Shown here one piece after another: positions 37,041-47,292 of a DNA stretch of 51,877 nucleotides. Within the stretch, counting starts at the first letter, position 1; every line of letters starts with the position of its first letter. Source of the DNA: Ureaplasma sp. GTDB taxonomy: Bacteria; Bacillota_I; Bacilli_A; Mycoplasmatales; Mycoplasmoidaceae. Location of the stretch: positions 1-51,877 of the forward strand of contig JAHHTK010000005.1 in the NCBI GenBank assembly GCA_020024695.1. The letters run 5' to 3'. The notes below the pieces were generated by a model, which saw only the letters and a program-made list of their open reading frames with translations, was not told where the DNA came from and ran no database searches. A program made the position numbers and the translations under genes.

Positions 37041-38120
37041 ATGGAATATAACAAGAATTTATATGCTGCTCTTGCCAAAATTGCCCAAAAAAATGAAGAA
37101 CTTAATGTGGCTTTAGAAACTGTTGGCAATGATGTCAAGCGGATGAAAGAAATCAACATCCAGTTAAAACAAACTGGTAAAATTATTGAACCATACAAAG
37201 AATACAAACAATTGATTGACGATGCTTTAAGTGCTGAAGAAGCCATTAAATTAGAATCTGATCCTGACATGATTGGGATGTATCAAGAAATTATTAACCA
37301 CGCCAAAGATGTGTTACCAAACATGGAAGAACACTTAAAAATCTTATTATTACCAGTGGACCCAAACAATGACAAAAACGTTATTGTAGAAATCCGTCCT
37401 GCTGCTGGGGGTGATGAAGCTTCAATTTTTACAGCAGATATTTTTGATATGTACCAACGCTATTGTGCAAACATGGGTTGAAAAATGAAGGTCACAGATA
37501 TGAAACCCCAAGCTCATGGCTTAGACTATGTCGCCTTTACTATTTCTGGTGAAGATGTGTATTCAAAAATGAAATTTGAATCAGGGGTTCATCGGGTTCA
37601 ACGGGTTCCTGCTACTGAAGCCAAAGGTAGAGTTCAAACTTCTACTGTAACCGTGGCTGTTTTACCTGAACAAGAAGAAGTCGATATTGAAATCAAACCA
37701 AGTGATTTAAGAATTGATACTTATCGGGCATCAGGAGCTGGGGGTCAACACATTAACCGAACTGAATCAGCAGTGCGGATTACTCACATTCCAACTGGCA
37801 TTGTCGCTGCTTGTCAAGAAGGAAAATCCCAAATTGAAAACAGAGAAACCGCAATGCGAATGTTAAAGACTAAGATGTGAGACTTAGCTCAAAAAGAAAA
37901 ACAAGCTGAACAATCTAACTTACGAGCTAGCCAAGTTGGAAATGGTGATCGGAGTGAAAAAATCCGTACCTATAACTATCCTCAAAACCGTGTCACTGAT
38001 CACCGTATTGGATTAACCATTTCTAACCTTGAAGGCATTATGATGGGTGATTTAAAAGAAATTACCGATTCTTTAATTGCTGACGAACAAGCTACTTTAA
38101 TGTCCAACTTCAAACTTTAA
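37041..38120 (+). CDS. prfA: Peptide chain release factor 1
   Basis: A 359-residue factor that ends translation at UAA and UAG. The stop-codon tripeptide is PAT in [14 protein letters not shown], and the catalytic GGQ is in [18 protein letters not shown]1 without RF2 is what a genome with UGA as Trp needs. Two in-frame TGA codons (about residues 147 and 280) are themselves Trp. GAGAGAAC lies before the ATG. Confidence 0.97.
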
Positions 38121-38128
38121 GATATTTT

Positions 38129-38157
38129 AAAAGTCCTTAGAAACCTAAGGACTTTTT
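38129..38157 (+). terminator. Terminator after prfA
   Basis: Perfect 12-bp stem AAAAGTCCTTAG / CTAAGGACTTTT with a 4-base loop and a T tail, 8 bases after the stop. Confidence 0.9.
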
Positions 38158-38172
38158 GCTTCAACTCCAAAT

Positions 38173-38201
38173 AAAAAGCAACGGTTTGTCGTTGCTTTTT
38201 T
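38173..38201 (-). terminator. Terminator after upp
   Basis: Stem AAAAAGCAACG / CGTTGCTTTTT with T runs on both strands, 20 bases after the upp stop. Confidence 0.75.
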
Positions 38202-38221
38202 GGTTACTCTTGTCAGAATAA

Positions 38222-38845
38222 TTATTTAGTACCAAAGATTCTATCTCCAGCATCCCCAAGACCTGGAATAATATAACCTTTTTCGTTTAAATGACTATCA
38301 CAAGCTGCTAAATAGACATCAACATCAGGGTGAGCATCATTGACAGCTTTTAAGCCTTCAGGACAACCAACAATACCAATATAGGTAATGGATTTTGGTT
38401 TATAGGTTTTAATTAAGTCAATGGCAGCCACTAAAGTCCCTCCAGTGGCTAACATTGGGTCTAAGATAAAGACATTGGTTTCAGCAATATCCACTGGCAT
38501 TTTACAGTAGTATTGAACTGGTTGTAAGGTTTCTTCGTTCCGATAGAAACCTAAAAAACCGACGGAACTTGCTGGCATTAAAGTTCTTAAACCATCAACC
38601 ATGCCTAAACCAGCTCTTAAGATTGGAACTAAAGTAATCCGGTTGGCTAACTTATAACCAGTGGTGTGCTCACAAACTGGTGTTTGGATTTCAATTTCAT
38701 TCACTGGTAAGTTTTTGGTTGCTTCATAGGTCATCAATTGAGCTAACTCTTTTAAATTTAAATTAAATAAAGCACTTGGCGTTTGAATTTTACGCATACG
38801 AGTTAATTTATCTTTAATAAGAGGGTGATTCATAATAACGTTCAT
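38222..38845 (-). CDS. upp: Uracil phosphoribosyltransferase
   Basis: A 207-residue enzyme that makes UMP from uracil and PRPP in pyrimidine salvage. The PRPP loop is VFILDPMLATGGTLVAAID (about 128-146), and the uracil-binding end is GYIIPGLGDAGDRIFGTK. Length and order fit the family exactly. It is downstream of, and on the same strand as, the PQ-loop gene, with 21 bases between. Confidence 0.96.
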   Translation of the reverse strand: MNVIMNHPLIKDKLTRMRKIQTPSALFNLNLKELAQLMTYEATKNLPVNEIEIQTPVCEHTTGYKLANRITLVPILRAGLGMVDGLRTLMPASSVGFLGFYRNEETLQPVQYYCKMPVDIAETNVFILDPMLATGGTLVAAIDLIKTYKPKSITYIGIVGCPEGLKAVNDAHPDVDVYLAACDSHLNEKGYIIPGLGDAGDRIFGTK

Positions 38846-38866
38846 AATTAAACTTCTTTCTCCAAA

Positions 38867-39436
38867 TTATTGTTGGTTGCTATTTGGGTGGTCGCATTCA
38901 CTGAACCGACTTGAGTGGTGACAGTGACAGTTTTCATGACCAGCTTCGCAAACAGCTTCAGCTTGTTGTTCTAACACGCTTTCTTGAGCTTGTTTTTTCA
39001 AGACTGGGTTGTGTAACTTACAGTATTCAGCTTCAGTTAAACCTGCTTTTTTTGCTCTTGCTTGGTTGTGAGCTTTTAAACTAACCATTGCTACAGCAGT
39101 AAAGAATGAAACCACATTCGCAATTCCAATGACTAACAATGGAATCATATTGATTTGGGTCATTTGATCAGAACCACTGCTTAAAGCACTAATGGAGTTA
39201 ACTAACGCAGGCATTCCTAAAAAGAAAGTCGCTGCGATATAAATACCTCACATTAAATAACTTAATTGAGTGGTGTCTCTGGTCTTCATGGTACTGAAGA
39301 ATAAAGGTAGTGAGAACCCAAATAAAAAGGCCGCCCCGATAATCGTGAGAACAGCCATAGCAATAGGAACCCCTAGAGTACTACCATTAGATGCAGTATC
39401 AGCTAAAAGAACAACTTGATTCATTAAATCTAACAT
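38867..39436 (-). CDS. PQ-loop/SemiSWEET-like membrane protein with Cys/His-rich tail
   Basis: A 189-residue protein with three or four membrane helices. The segment GFSLPLFFSTMKTRDTTQLSYL follows the PQ-loop pattern of SWEET and SemiSWEET sugar carriers (Pro, short gap, Lys-T-R/K, then Ser-x-x). The cytosolic C terminus is charged and ends in a cluster of four Cys and five His (CEAGHENCHCHHSSRFSECDH), likely to bind metal. This tail is not part of the usual family. One TGA (about residue 63) is Trp. AAGGGAAA precedes the ATG. Substrate unknown. Confidence 0.7.
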
Positions 39437-40008
39437 AAATGATGTTTCCCTTCATGTTTGATGTTTTGATTAATCATAACCTAAAAACGTTAAAAATGTA
39501 ATCATTTTTTTAAAAAAAACTAAATTATACATATCTAACCCTAAAAAATCCATTAAATCAGGAAAGAAATTTCGTTTCAGTTAAGATATGTCACTAATAT
39601 TTGTTTATCTTGTTGATCATGATGTCAATGAATAATGTTTAATTATTTACACATGAAACTTACCAAGAAAGAGTTTAAAAGTTGTTTTGGATACTCAAAG
39701 ATAATCAAAACTATTTCCTAATGTTTTTCATATCAAATTAATTTCTCTACCACACTCAATTAATTTCTTATTCACAATTTCTAAATCATAAATATAAACC
39801 CATTTAGAGCCTTTTATAACTTTTTTTAACTTAATCCACCCAGTTAGAACCTGATTATCCAAATGGGTTGTTAAAATTAAAGTATTCCTCATTAATAAAA
39901 GTTTTTGAAATTCTTAATATCAAATTCTGATTCAGACTTATTTCAATGAACTTTTTGATGAGAAATTCTTGCTATTAATTTATATTCATAAAAAGAAAGT
40001 TCAAAACA
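39437..40008. other. Long gene-poor gap, with one small reading frame
   Basis: 572 bases, very AT-rich. Besides the candidate small gene on the minus strand (39647-39892) it carries a TATAAT on the minus strand (39529-39524), 88 bases before the PQ-loop gene. No hairpin-type RNA or tRNA was recognised in the rest. Confidence 0.6.
39647..39892 (-). CDS. Possible small basic protein that needs UGA as Trp
   Basis: An 81-residue frame, MRNTLILTTHLDNQVLTGWI at the start and TFKLFLGKFHV at the end. Two internal TGA codons (Trp) hide it from a standard-code reading. Composition is balanced and basic, with alternating hydrophobic stretches like a small folded domain. There is no good ribosome site before the ATG and no family that I recognise. 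It may be a real small gene or the remnant of a larger one. Confidence 0.35.
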
Positions 40009-40983
40009 ATGGAACCAAAAAAGATTTATGACTTAATCATTTTAGGAGCAGGTCCAGTTGGGTTGTCAGCAGCTGCTCAATGTGGTTTTTATGGGATGCA
40101 TACCTTAATCATTGAAAGTAGCAATGATTATGGTGGCCAACCAGCTAAATTGTATGCTAATAAAATGATTCATGATTTCCCAACTTACCGTCATATTACT
40201 GGACAAGCTTTAGTTGATAAACTCTATGATTGTGCCCAAGTTTATGACCAATATTTAACCTGACAATATAATACCTTGATCGTGAAATATTATTTTGATG
40301 ACCAACATATAATCCATTTAGTTGATCAAGATGAGAATGAATTCTTAGCACAACGGGTTTTATTAACTGTCGGTAAAGGTAGTTATGAATTCATTAAACC
40401 AGATTTATCTAATATGGTGAACCACCCAAAAGTTAAGTTTTGTTTAAACCATTTAACCAATACTGATGGAATTAACAAAGCCTTAGTGTTAGGTGGGGGT
40501 GATGGAGCCGTGGATTTAGCCATTCACTTAGCCCAAAAAGATATTGATGTATCTTTAGTCCACCGTAAACCCGATTTAAGAGCGAAAGGTGATCCAATTG
40601 CTCGTTTAAATGAACATGGTGTTAAAACTTATTTAGACTACAATTTAGTGGCTTTTGATGATGAATATTTATACATCACTCATAATGAAACTCAAGTTCA
40701 AGAAACCTTAAATTATGATTTAATTGTTGTTCAATATGGGGTTTGTCCATTAACCACTCCGATGCATTCATGAGATGACTTTGTCACTCAAACGACAAAT
40801 ACCAAAATCCCTAAATATGTAGTCAATCAAAACTTTGAAACTAGTGTCAAGGGTTTTTATGCTGCTGGGGCATGTATCATTTATGAAAACCGTTTCGATT
40901 TAATCATTACTGGCATCGGTGAAGCATCAATTGCAGTCAACCATATTTATGCAAGTTTATTCCCAAATAAAAAGGGGTGATAA
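40009..40983 (+). CDS. Type-2 ferredoxin/flavodoxin-NADP+ reductase (thioredoxin reductase-like)
   Basis: A 324-residue flavoprotein. FAD site: LGAGPVGLSAAAQ (about 13-25) with GGQPAKLY; NADP site: VLGGGDGAVDLAIHLA. The CxxC of thioredoxin reductase is missing from its place between the two domains (VGKGSYEF there), which sets the YumC-type reductases apart. FYAAGACIIYENRFDLIITGIGEA is the C-terminal FAD contact. It passes electrons from NADPH to a small carrier. Three TGA codons, including the last sense codon, are Trp. Confidence 0.88.
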
Positions 40984-40986
40984 TCA

Positions 40987-41014
40987 AAAAGAGTCTTGTT
41001 TTCAAGACTCTTTT
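40987..41014 (+). terminator. Terminator after the reductase gene
   Basis: Perfect 12-bp stem AAAAGAGTCTTG / CAAGACTCTTTT, 4-base loop, T-rich tail. Confidence 0.9.
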
Positions 41015-41159
41015 ATTTTGCATATCTTACTTGTCAATTAAACATCTGTTAAGTAGGTTTTAGTACATTTTAAAGTTATTTAAATATGTCTTTAAACCAA
41101 TTGCTCTCGTTTTGTTAAAAGTGGTCCTAAAAACGTTGGTTTGATGGATAAAGTTATGT

Positions 41160-42173
41160 TTAATTTGTTTGTTCATTCATTTCCATGATAAGTTCAGGAC
41201 TAATAGGTTGGGTATCATTTGCTGATGGTCTTGAAAAGCGTCTTTTTAGTTTTGCTTTTCATAAATATCAACGCATATTAGTTTTGGTTGCCCAAACATA
41301 AATAATTGGAAACATTTTAATGTAGATAGGATTAATCAAATTAATTTTTTTAGCTGGATCAAAGCAAATTCAAGCCTTCAATAAAATCATTATTACAATA
41401 ACTAAAAAAACTCCGAAATAACTTACTCCTTGAATCGCTGGAAAACTTAATTGTAAGACTTCATAAACAGCACGATATTCACCCCGATACCAATCGTTAG
41501 CGACCATTCCAGTCGCATTTCATTCACAGTGGGTATAAATTACCATTATCTTGACATAGATAAGATAGAGTGACGCATATAAACAAGAATATAAAAAGTC
41601 ATTGATACTGAACCGTTTGGCACTCACTAACCCGATAATTCCAAACACAAATAAATAAAAGTGCATAATGAAATATAAACGGTTGTTAGGACTAGTTTGG
41701 CCGACAAAGATATATTCACCAAGACTTAAATGAGGTGGTAAATCACTAAATAAAACTCCGCCAAACAAAGTAATTGCACCACCAAAAATCGCTCATGGAG
41801 CAATGACTTTAATTACCTTTTTATGTCTATCGACAATAAAACTAAGAGCTAAACATAAGCACATAAAGGGACACATGTCTAATAAAAAGGCTTTTGATAC
41901 TAACACAGAACTTGGTTGGTTTAATCCTAACTGATAATCATACTGGTTATAATTCGTTAAATTATGCACAATGTTTTGAATTCCCCCAGCCTGAATCAAA
42001 TTAGCAATATCTAATCCTCACCGACCAGCTACAAAATAAACAAGCCCGATAATCCCAAAGGTTAAATAAAATCAGTAACTGTCAAAAACCTTTCGGGTTC
42101 ATCGATAACAAACCAAAAAGGCTATTACAATCACAGAAGTGATTCCCACAAGCAATAATCCAACACTAGTCAT
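41160..42173 (-). CDS. Polytopic membrane protein, YwaF/TMEM164-like pattern
   Basis: A 337-residue protein with about seven membrane helices. The central part, LDMCPFMCLCLALSF, then a Trp-Ala-Ile-Phe-Gly-Gly segment and RLYFIMHFYLFVFGIIGL, follows the order of the YwaF family of integral membrane proteins, with a His in the same relative position. The match is by pattern. It ends in a basic cytosolic tail (KAKLKRRFSRPS). Six or so TGA codons are Trp. The ATG at 42173 has only a weak ribosome site. It is divergent from def. Confidence 0.5.
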
Positions 42174-42262
42174 TGCTTTAATCTTACTTGATTTTTGCTT
42201 TTGTACCTAGCGATTTCTTTGATTTCCAATCACATTCTGAAAAGAAATAGCTTTTATCGGTT

Positions 42263-42268
42263 TATAAT
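42263..42268 (+). promoter_or_regulatory. Candidate -10 box for def
   Basis: TATAAT 35 bases before the def start. No clear -35 box. Confidence 0.45.
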
Positions 42269-42302
42269 GGATATATTACAAGTGATAGAAAGTATTTTAT
42301 TT

Positions 42303-42902
42303 ATGGATATTAAAACAACAAAATACTATAACCGTGACCTTGTCCCAAGCATTGATTGAATTGCTTTTGATACCACCAACCCCATTCTTCGTCAAGGGTG
42401 CACTGAAATCTATGATATCAATCATGAAAGTGACCAAGACCTGTTAAACATCCAAAAAATGGTGAGCTATATTGAACACTCCTTTGAAGGGGATGCTGAA
42501 CAATATGGTATTAAACCAGGGATTGCCATTACCGCTAACCAAATTGGATGGGCAAAAGCTGTCGTTTATATTCACTTTATGGATGAATTTAATGTGGAAC
42601 AACAATTATTAATTGCCAACCCACGGATTGTCAAAGAAAGTGACAATTTTGCCTACATCCGTTATGGTGAAGGTTGTTTATCAGTCCAAGATGATGTGGA
42701 AGGGTTAGTGATTCGGAAAGAATGAGTGGATTTAGAAGGTTATGACCTTTTAAACCGTAAACCCATTAAATTAAGAGCTAAAAATTATTTTGGGATGTGT
42801 GTCCAACACGAACTAGACCACGTCCATGGTAAGCTCTACTATGATCGGATTAATAAAAAGCAACCATTAGCAGCTAAAAGTGAATGAAAAGTAATTGGTT
42901 AA
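42303..42902 (+). CDS. def: Peptide deformylase
   Basis: A 199-residue metalloenzyme that removes the formyl group from new proteins. All three motifs are present: PGIAITANQIG (motif 1, normally GxGxAAxQ), GEGCLSV (motif 2, metal Cys) and QHELDHVHG (motif 3, two metal His and the catalytic Glu). Motif 1 has Ile and Thr in place of the usual Gly and Ala. In-frame TGA codons are Trp. It is a single-gene unit with its own terminator. Confidence 0.95.
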
Positions 42903-42905
42903 TAA

Positions 42906-42939
42906 AAAAGTAGATTATGAATAATCATAGTCTACTTTT
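42906..42939. terminator. Terminator after def
   Basis: 15-bp stem AAAAGTAGATTATGA / TCATAGTCTACTTTT with one wobble, a 4-base loop and T-rich ends on both strands; it also serves the convergent gene at 42947. Confidence 0.85.
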
Positions 42940-42946
42940 GTTTTGC

Positions 42947-43693
42947 TTAATTACGAGTGGAATTGCTGGAGCGTAAGATTTGCTTTGCTTGAGCGACATC
43001 ACTACCTTTGATACTCTTATCAATAGCATAAGCAATTCCGTATAAAATACCAGCTAAGATTAAGACCCCGATAACAGTGGTGGTAGTAATGAACACAATG
43101 TTTCAAATATAAAGTTTGGAGAAGTCAATGTTTCCATTTTTATCTGTGGTTTGTTGACCATATAAGAATTCATTGACATTGGCAGCCATACTTGTAATAT
43201 AACTAGCAATTTGTTGTTCACTATTTTTAATTTGGGTTTCAATTTGACTACTAAGGTCAGGAATTTGAATTGGGCCATTTTCTTTAATAGTTTCATCCAT
43301 TGCATCTTTAATTTGATCAACAACTGAGTTTGGTAATGGCACCTTGATTACACTCTTGAAAGTATTTTCAATGATTTGCATAACTTGATCTACATTATCA
43401 GCACTAATTGTTCCTTGTGGGAAATTAGCTTCTAATGTTTGGGTAATTTGTTCGGTAACTTTGTCAATTTCACTATTTAATTGACTACTGATTTGATTAC
43501 CAAGACTGGTAATTTTATCCATGATTTTATCATGAGCAAAATAACCAATTCCTGAAACCACAGCGGTTCCAGCAATGACTACCCCACCAGTAATTCCGAT
43601 GACGGCACTAGCAGTATTTGCTAATACTTGAAAAACTTTAGTCGCCCCACTTTTACGGGCTTTAACTTTGACATTATCTGCGATTTTTGCCAT
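42947..43693 (-). CDS. Two-helix protein with a coiled extracellular domain
   Basis: A 248-residue protein: a basic start (KVKARKSGATK), a first membrane helix (about 26-52), about 145 residues of Gln/Ser/Asp-rich helical sequence likely to form a coiled coil (SQLNSEIDKVTEQITQTLEA), a second helix (about 198-222) and a short basic tail. One TGA (residue 197) is Trp. It follows der on the same strand after 48 bases. No family recognised; the plan suits a surface or sensor protein. Confidence 0.75.
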
Positions 43694-43741
43694 ATTTATA
43701 TCTTCTCTCTAATATCTTTTTTCTCTTTTAAGTTTTAAATT

Positions 43742-45073
43742 TTATTTACTGCGATTTCTTGTTTTCGCATTCTTATCTTTTCAATATAAAGTCACAGGGA
43801 CTTTTGTTAATCCAAAAGCATTCCGAATTTCATTTTCAATGTAACGAGCTCACGAGAAGTGTAAGTATTTTGGTGAGTTACAGAAAATAACAAAGGTTGG
43901 AATTTGACTTTCAACTTGGGTCGCATAACTAATGATGCACCGTTGGCCTTTATGAATTGGAGCTTGGTGTAGCATTTGAGCTTTTGTAATAACATCATTT
44001 AATAATCCTGTGTTAACATGGGTAGTCACCATTGCCCGAATTTCATTCATCGTCTCAAATAAAGTGTCAATCCGTTTATGTTCTTTGGCACTTAAGAAAA
44101 CGATTGGAGCTCAAGCTAAATATTTGAACCGTGCCCGAATCATTTTTTCATATTGAGCCATCGTATATGAATCTTTTTGAACTAAGTCTCATTTGTTAAC
44201 CACAATAATGGTTGGAATATTCGCTTTATATGCTAAACCACCAATGACTTCATCTTGTTCACTAAATTCAGTAGAACCATCTAACTCTAATAAAATCATT
44301 TGGGCGTTCCGAATGGCTTTTTCAGCACGCATGACAGAATATTTTTCTACTGATTCTTGAACTTTTCCTTTACGACGGATCCCAGCAGTATCGGTAATCA
44401 CATATTCTTCACCGTGATATTTGAATGGAGTGTCAATAGCATCCCGAGTGGTTCCAGCGACATCTGAAACAATGACTCGTTCTTTGTTTAAAATTGCATT
44501 CACTAAGGATGACTTCCCAACATTTGGTTTTCCAATGATGCAGAATCTAAACCCAGGGGCCACCTTATTTTCACTAGCTGGGGGAATTCCAATCACAATC
44601 TTATCTAATAAATCCCCGACCCCAATTCCGTGTTCAGCTGAAATAAAAATTGGTTCGCCAAATCCTAATTTGTAGAATTCGTTCATTTTTTCACATGCCC
44701 GACTACTTTCAGATTTATTAACAGCTAAGATAACACGTTTGTCTTTGCAAACTTTTTTTAATTTCTTAGCTACTAAAAAGTCATCTTGATCAATCCCGTT
44801 CGTATAACTGACCACAAAAATAATGACTTGGGCTTCGTCCACAGCAAAATCAACTTGTAAGTTAATATTAGCTTGGAACTTATCTTTAGCGAGTGATAAC
44901 CCACCAGTATCAATAACTTCAAACTCACGGGTTAATCAACTACCATAATCATAAATTCGATCACGTGTCACACCTGCTTTATCATCAATGATAGCTTTTC
45001 TTTTTTGTACTAAACGGTTAAAGAGGGTTGATTTCCCAACATTTGGTTTTCCAACAATAGCAACGGTTAACAT
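43742..45073 (-). CDS. der: Ribosome-assembly GTPase Der (EngA)
   Basis: A 443-residue protein with two tandem GTPase domains: first GKPNVGKST (8-16) and DTGG, second [25 protein letters not shown] and NKWD, followed by the KH-like domain ([15 protein letters not shown]). It helps mature the 50S subunit. The first domain has NKSE where NKxD is usual. AAAGGAAA is 5 bases before the ATG. TGA codons are Trp. Confidence 0.96.
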
Positions 45074-45116
45074 TTGATTTCCTTTATCAATACATATCTT
45101 GAATTTTATTTTATCA

Positions 45117-45133
45117 TTTGGATATAATCCAAA
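45117..45133 (+). promoter_or_regulatory. Palindrome over a TATAAT between der and comEC
   Basis: TTTGGAT-ATA-ATCCAAA is a perfect 7-bp inverted repeat that contains TATAAT (45123-45128) on the plus strand, about 92 bases before comEC and 50 before der. A palindrome on a -10 box suggests a repressor site; no such factor is known from the sequence. Confidence 0.4.
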
Positions 45134-45219
45134 GCCGACAAAAACTTAATTTTACCATCGTTTTCAACAATTATTCAAAAAAATAGGTCAATTAAGTGCA
45201 CTTTTTGCTATATGGTTGT

Positions 45220-46338
45220 ATGCAAAAGAGCGTTTATTGTCTGCTTATTTTAAACCTGAGTTTCATTCTTTTTAAACAAAGTGTGCATAATTGAACCCTG
45301 TTAGTGATTTTTATTCCTTTTTTGGTGGGGTTAATTGGCTTTCAGTTTCAATGAAAGGAGTGAATTTGATTGCTGATAGCTATTATTTTTATTGGAGCTT
45401 GAGCGTGGTTTTATCCTTCCAATTTTAGCATTCAAAACTTGAATGCTTATTTAGTTGAACATACGCATTTTTATGACTTTAAAGACCGTTTAATTCACTA
45501 TGTTCAACAATCAATTCCTGATGTTCAAATTAGCAATTTTGTGACCTATTTAATGTTTAATTATGTTGATCCCAGTTTTAAAGATTTTCAACATGTAATT
45601 TATCAAATGGGGATTAGCCATTTATTTGTTATTTCGGGGTTGCATATCAATTTTGTGTTACATCTATGAGATAAATTAACCAAAAAGTGGTGTCCTTTTT
45701 GACTAACCTGTTTGATACGGATTTTGATTTGTCTTTGATTTGGTTATTGTTTAAGTTTTAGTATCTCGTGTGTACGGGTTTTGATTCAAAGTTGTTTAAA
45801 ATGTTTTAGAAAATGAAATGCTAAAACTAATCTCGGCGTGAGTGGTTTAATCCATGGTTTCTTTTTCAACCAAGCCACGTCTAAATATGGATTTTTGTTT
45901 AGTTATGGGTGTACAGGGATTGCTCTTTTAATCTTTGAAACTAAAATCCACTACCAATTTGTTAAAACCTATTTAACGAACCTGCTATGTTATTTATTCA
46001 CCTTACCATTAGTAATTAATCTTAATCATCAAATCAATTTCTTATCTTTTCTGTTCAATTTATTACTCTCACCATTTTTGATTCTAGTTTTTGCTGGTAT
46101 CTTAATCTTGATGTTACTGCCCTATGCTTACTATCTTTTTTATCTCCCGATTAAAGGGTTTTTGTTTTTAATTCAGTGATTAAACCAACTAAATCTTATT
46201 ATTCACATCAAAACCCTACCAAAAATTGCTATTTCGTGTTATTATTTTTTAATTAGTAATTTATTTATCGCAACCTTGTTGATGGTGCCAAAACCTAATC
46301 TTAGTGTCCAATCACCTATCAAGCAGGTGCCTAAATAA
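45220..46338 (+). CDS. comEC: ComEC/Rec2-type DNA uptake channel protein
   Basis: A 372-residue polytopic membrane protein with the competence domain only: GISHLFVISGLHINFVLHLW (near residue 130) is the family signature, and FSYGCTGIALLIFE follows, with about eight to nine helices overall. The beta-lactamase-like C-terminal domain of larger ComEC proteins is lacking, as in other mollicutes. It carries single-stranded DNA into the cell. The start is uncertain: ATG 45220, or a GTG/TTG up to 24 bases earlier; no strong ribosome site. Many TGA codons are Trp. Confidence 0.85.
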
Positions 46339-46358
46339 GAAAGAAAGTAGTTTAATTT

Positions 46359-47291
46359 ATGGAATATAACCATCATATTCCAGTTCTATTTCATGAAACG
46401 ATTGAAATGTTAGCTATCAAACCCGATGGGATTTATGTTGATGGCACAACTGGAAGAGCAAGTCATGCTCAAGCCATATATGAACGATTAAATGAACACG
46501 GTTTATTAATTTGCATTGATCAAGATTTAAGTGCAATTGAATACGCTAAAAAGGTCTTTAATCAAAAACCAAATGTCATTATTGTGCATGATAACTTTGC
46601 CAATTTAAAAAACATTTTGAAAGATCTGAATATTGATAAAATTGATGGCCTGTTATTAGACCTTGGGGTTTCAAGTCCACAACTTGATGATCCTACCCGT
46701 GGTTTTTCTTATCAACATGATGGACCATTAGATATGCGCATGAATCAAGACCAAACCTTGAGTGCATCTGAGATTGTTAATACTGGTTCTAAAGGATATT
46801 TAATTAACATTTTTGAAAAATATGGTGAAATTAGAAATAGTCACAGTGTGGTAAATGCCATTTTAAATACCCGCAAGAACCAACCAATCACAACTACCTT
46901 CCAACTAGTTGATTTAATTAAAGCCAACGTCAATAAAAAAGAACTCTTTACCAACAAGCACCCTGCTCGGAAATATTTCCAAGCCTTACGAATTGCAGTG
47001 AATAAAGAGTTTGAAGTATTGGAAAATGTCTTACAGTCCTTAGGCGATATTATAAGAAAAGATGGTGTCGTGGCAATCATTACCTTCCATAGTTTAGAAG
47101 ACAACATTGTCTTACATAACTTTCGGGATTTATCTAAAACCGTAATGATTCCTGGCTTTAATATCCCTGAAAAAGAAGCTCAATTCTGTTTGATTAATAA
47201 AAAACCAATTGTTGCTTCTGATACCGAATTAGATGAAAATAACCGATCTCGAAGTGCCAAACTTCGAGGGGTACGAAAGATAAGGGAATAA
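46359..47291 (+). CDS. rsmH: 16S rRNA m4C1402 methyltransferase RsmH
   Basis: A 310-residue SAM-dependent enzyme. It starts HHIPVLFHETIEMLAIKPDG; the SAM motif is YVDGTTGRASHA, and DGLLLDLGVSSPQLDDPTRGFS and LDMRMNQ are family signatures, with RSRSAKLRGVRK at the end. Usually mraZ precedes and ftsZ or other division genes follow, but here comEC is upstream and a ZIP transporter downstream. AGAAAGAAAG precedes the ATG. Confidence 0.97.
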   Translation: MEYNHHIPVLFHETIEMLAIKPDGIYVDGTTGRASHAQAIYERLNEHGLLICIDQDLSAIEYAKKVFNQKPNVIIVHDNFANLKNILKDLNIDKIDGLLLDLGVSSPQLDDPTRGFSYQHDGPLDMRMNQDQTLSASEIVNTGSKGYLINIFEKYGEIRNSHSVVNAILNTRKNQPITTTFQLVDLIKANVNKKELFTNKHPARKYFQALRIAVNKEFEVLENVLQSLGDIIRKDGVVAIITFHSLEDNIVLHNFRDLSKTVMIPGFNIPEKEAQFCLINKKPIVASDTELDENNRSRSAKLRGVRKIRE

Positions 47292-47292
47292 A

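Noticed and set aside
41060..41160. Possible C-terminal extension of the YwaF-like protein by frameshift
   Set aside because: An open stretch exists in another frame, but the TAA at 41160 fits the basic tail and no slip site is evident.
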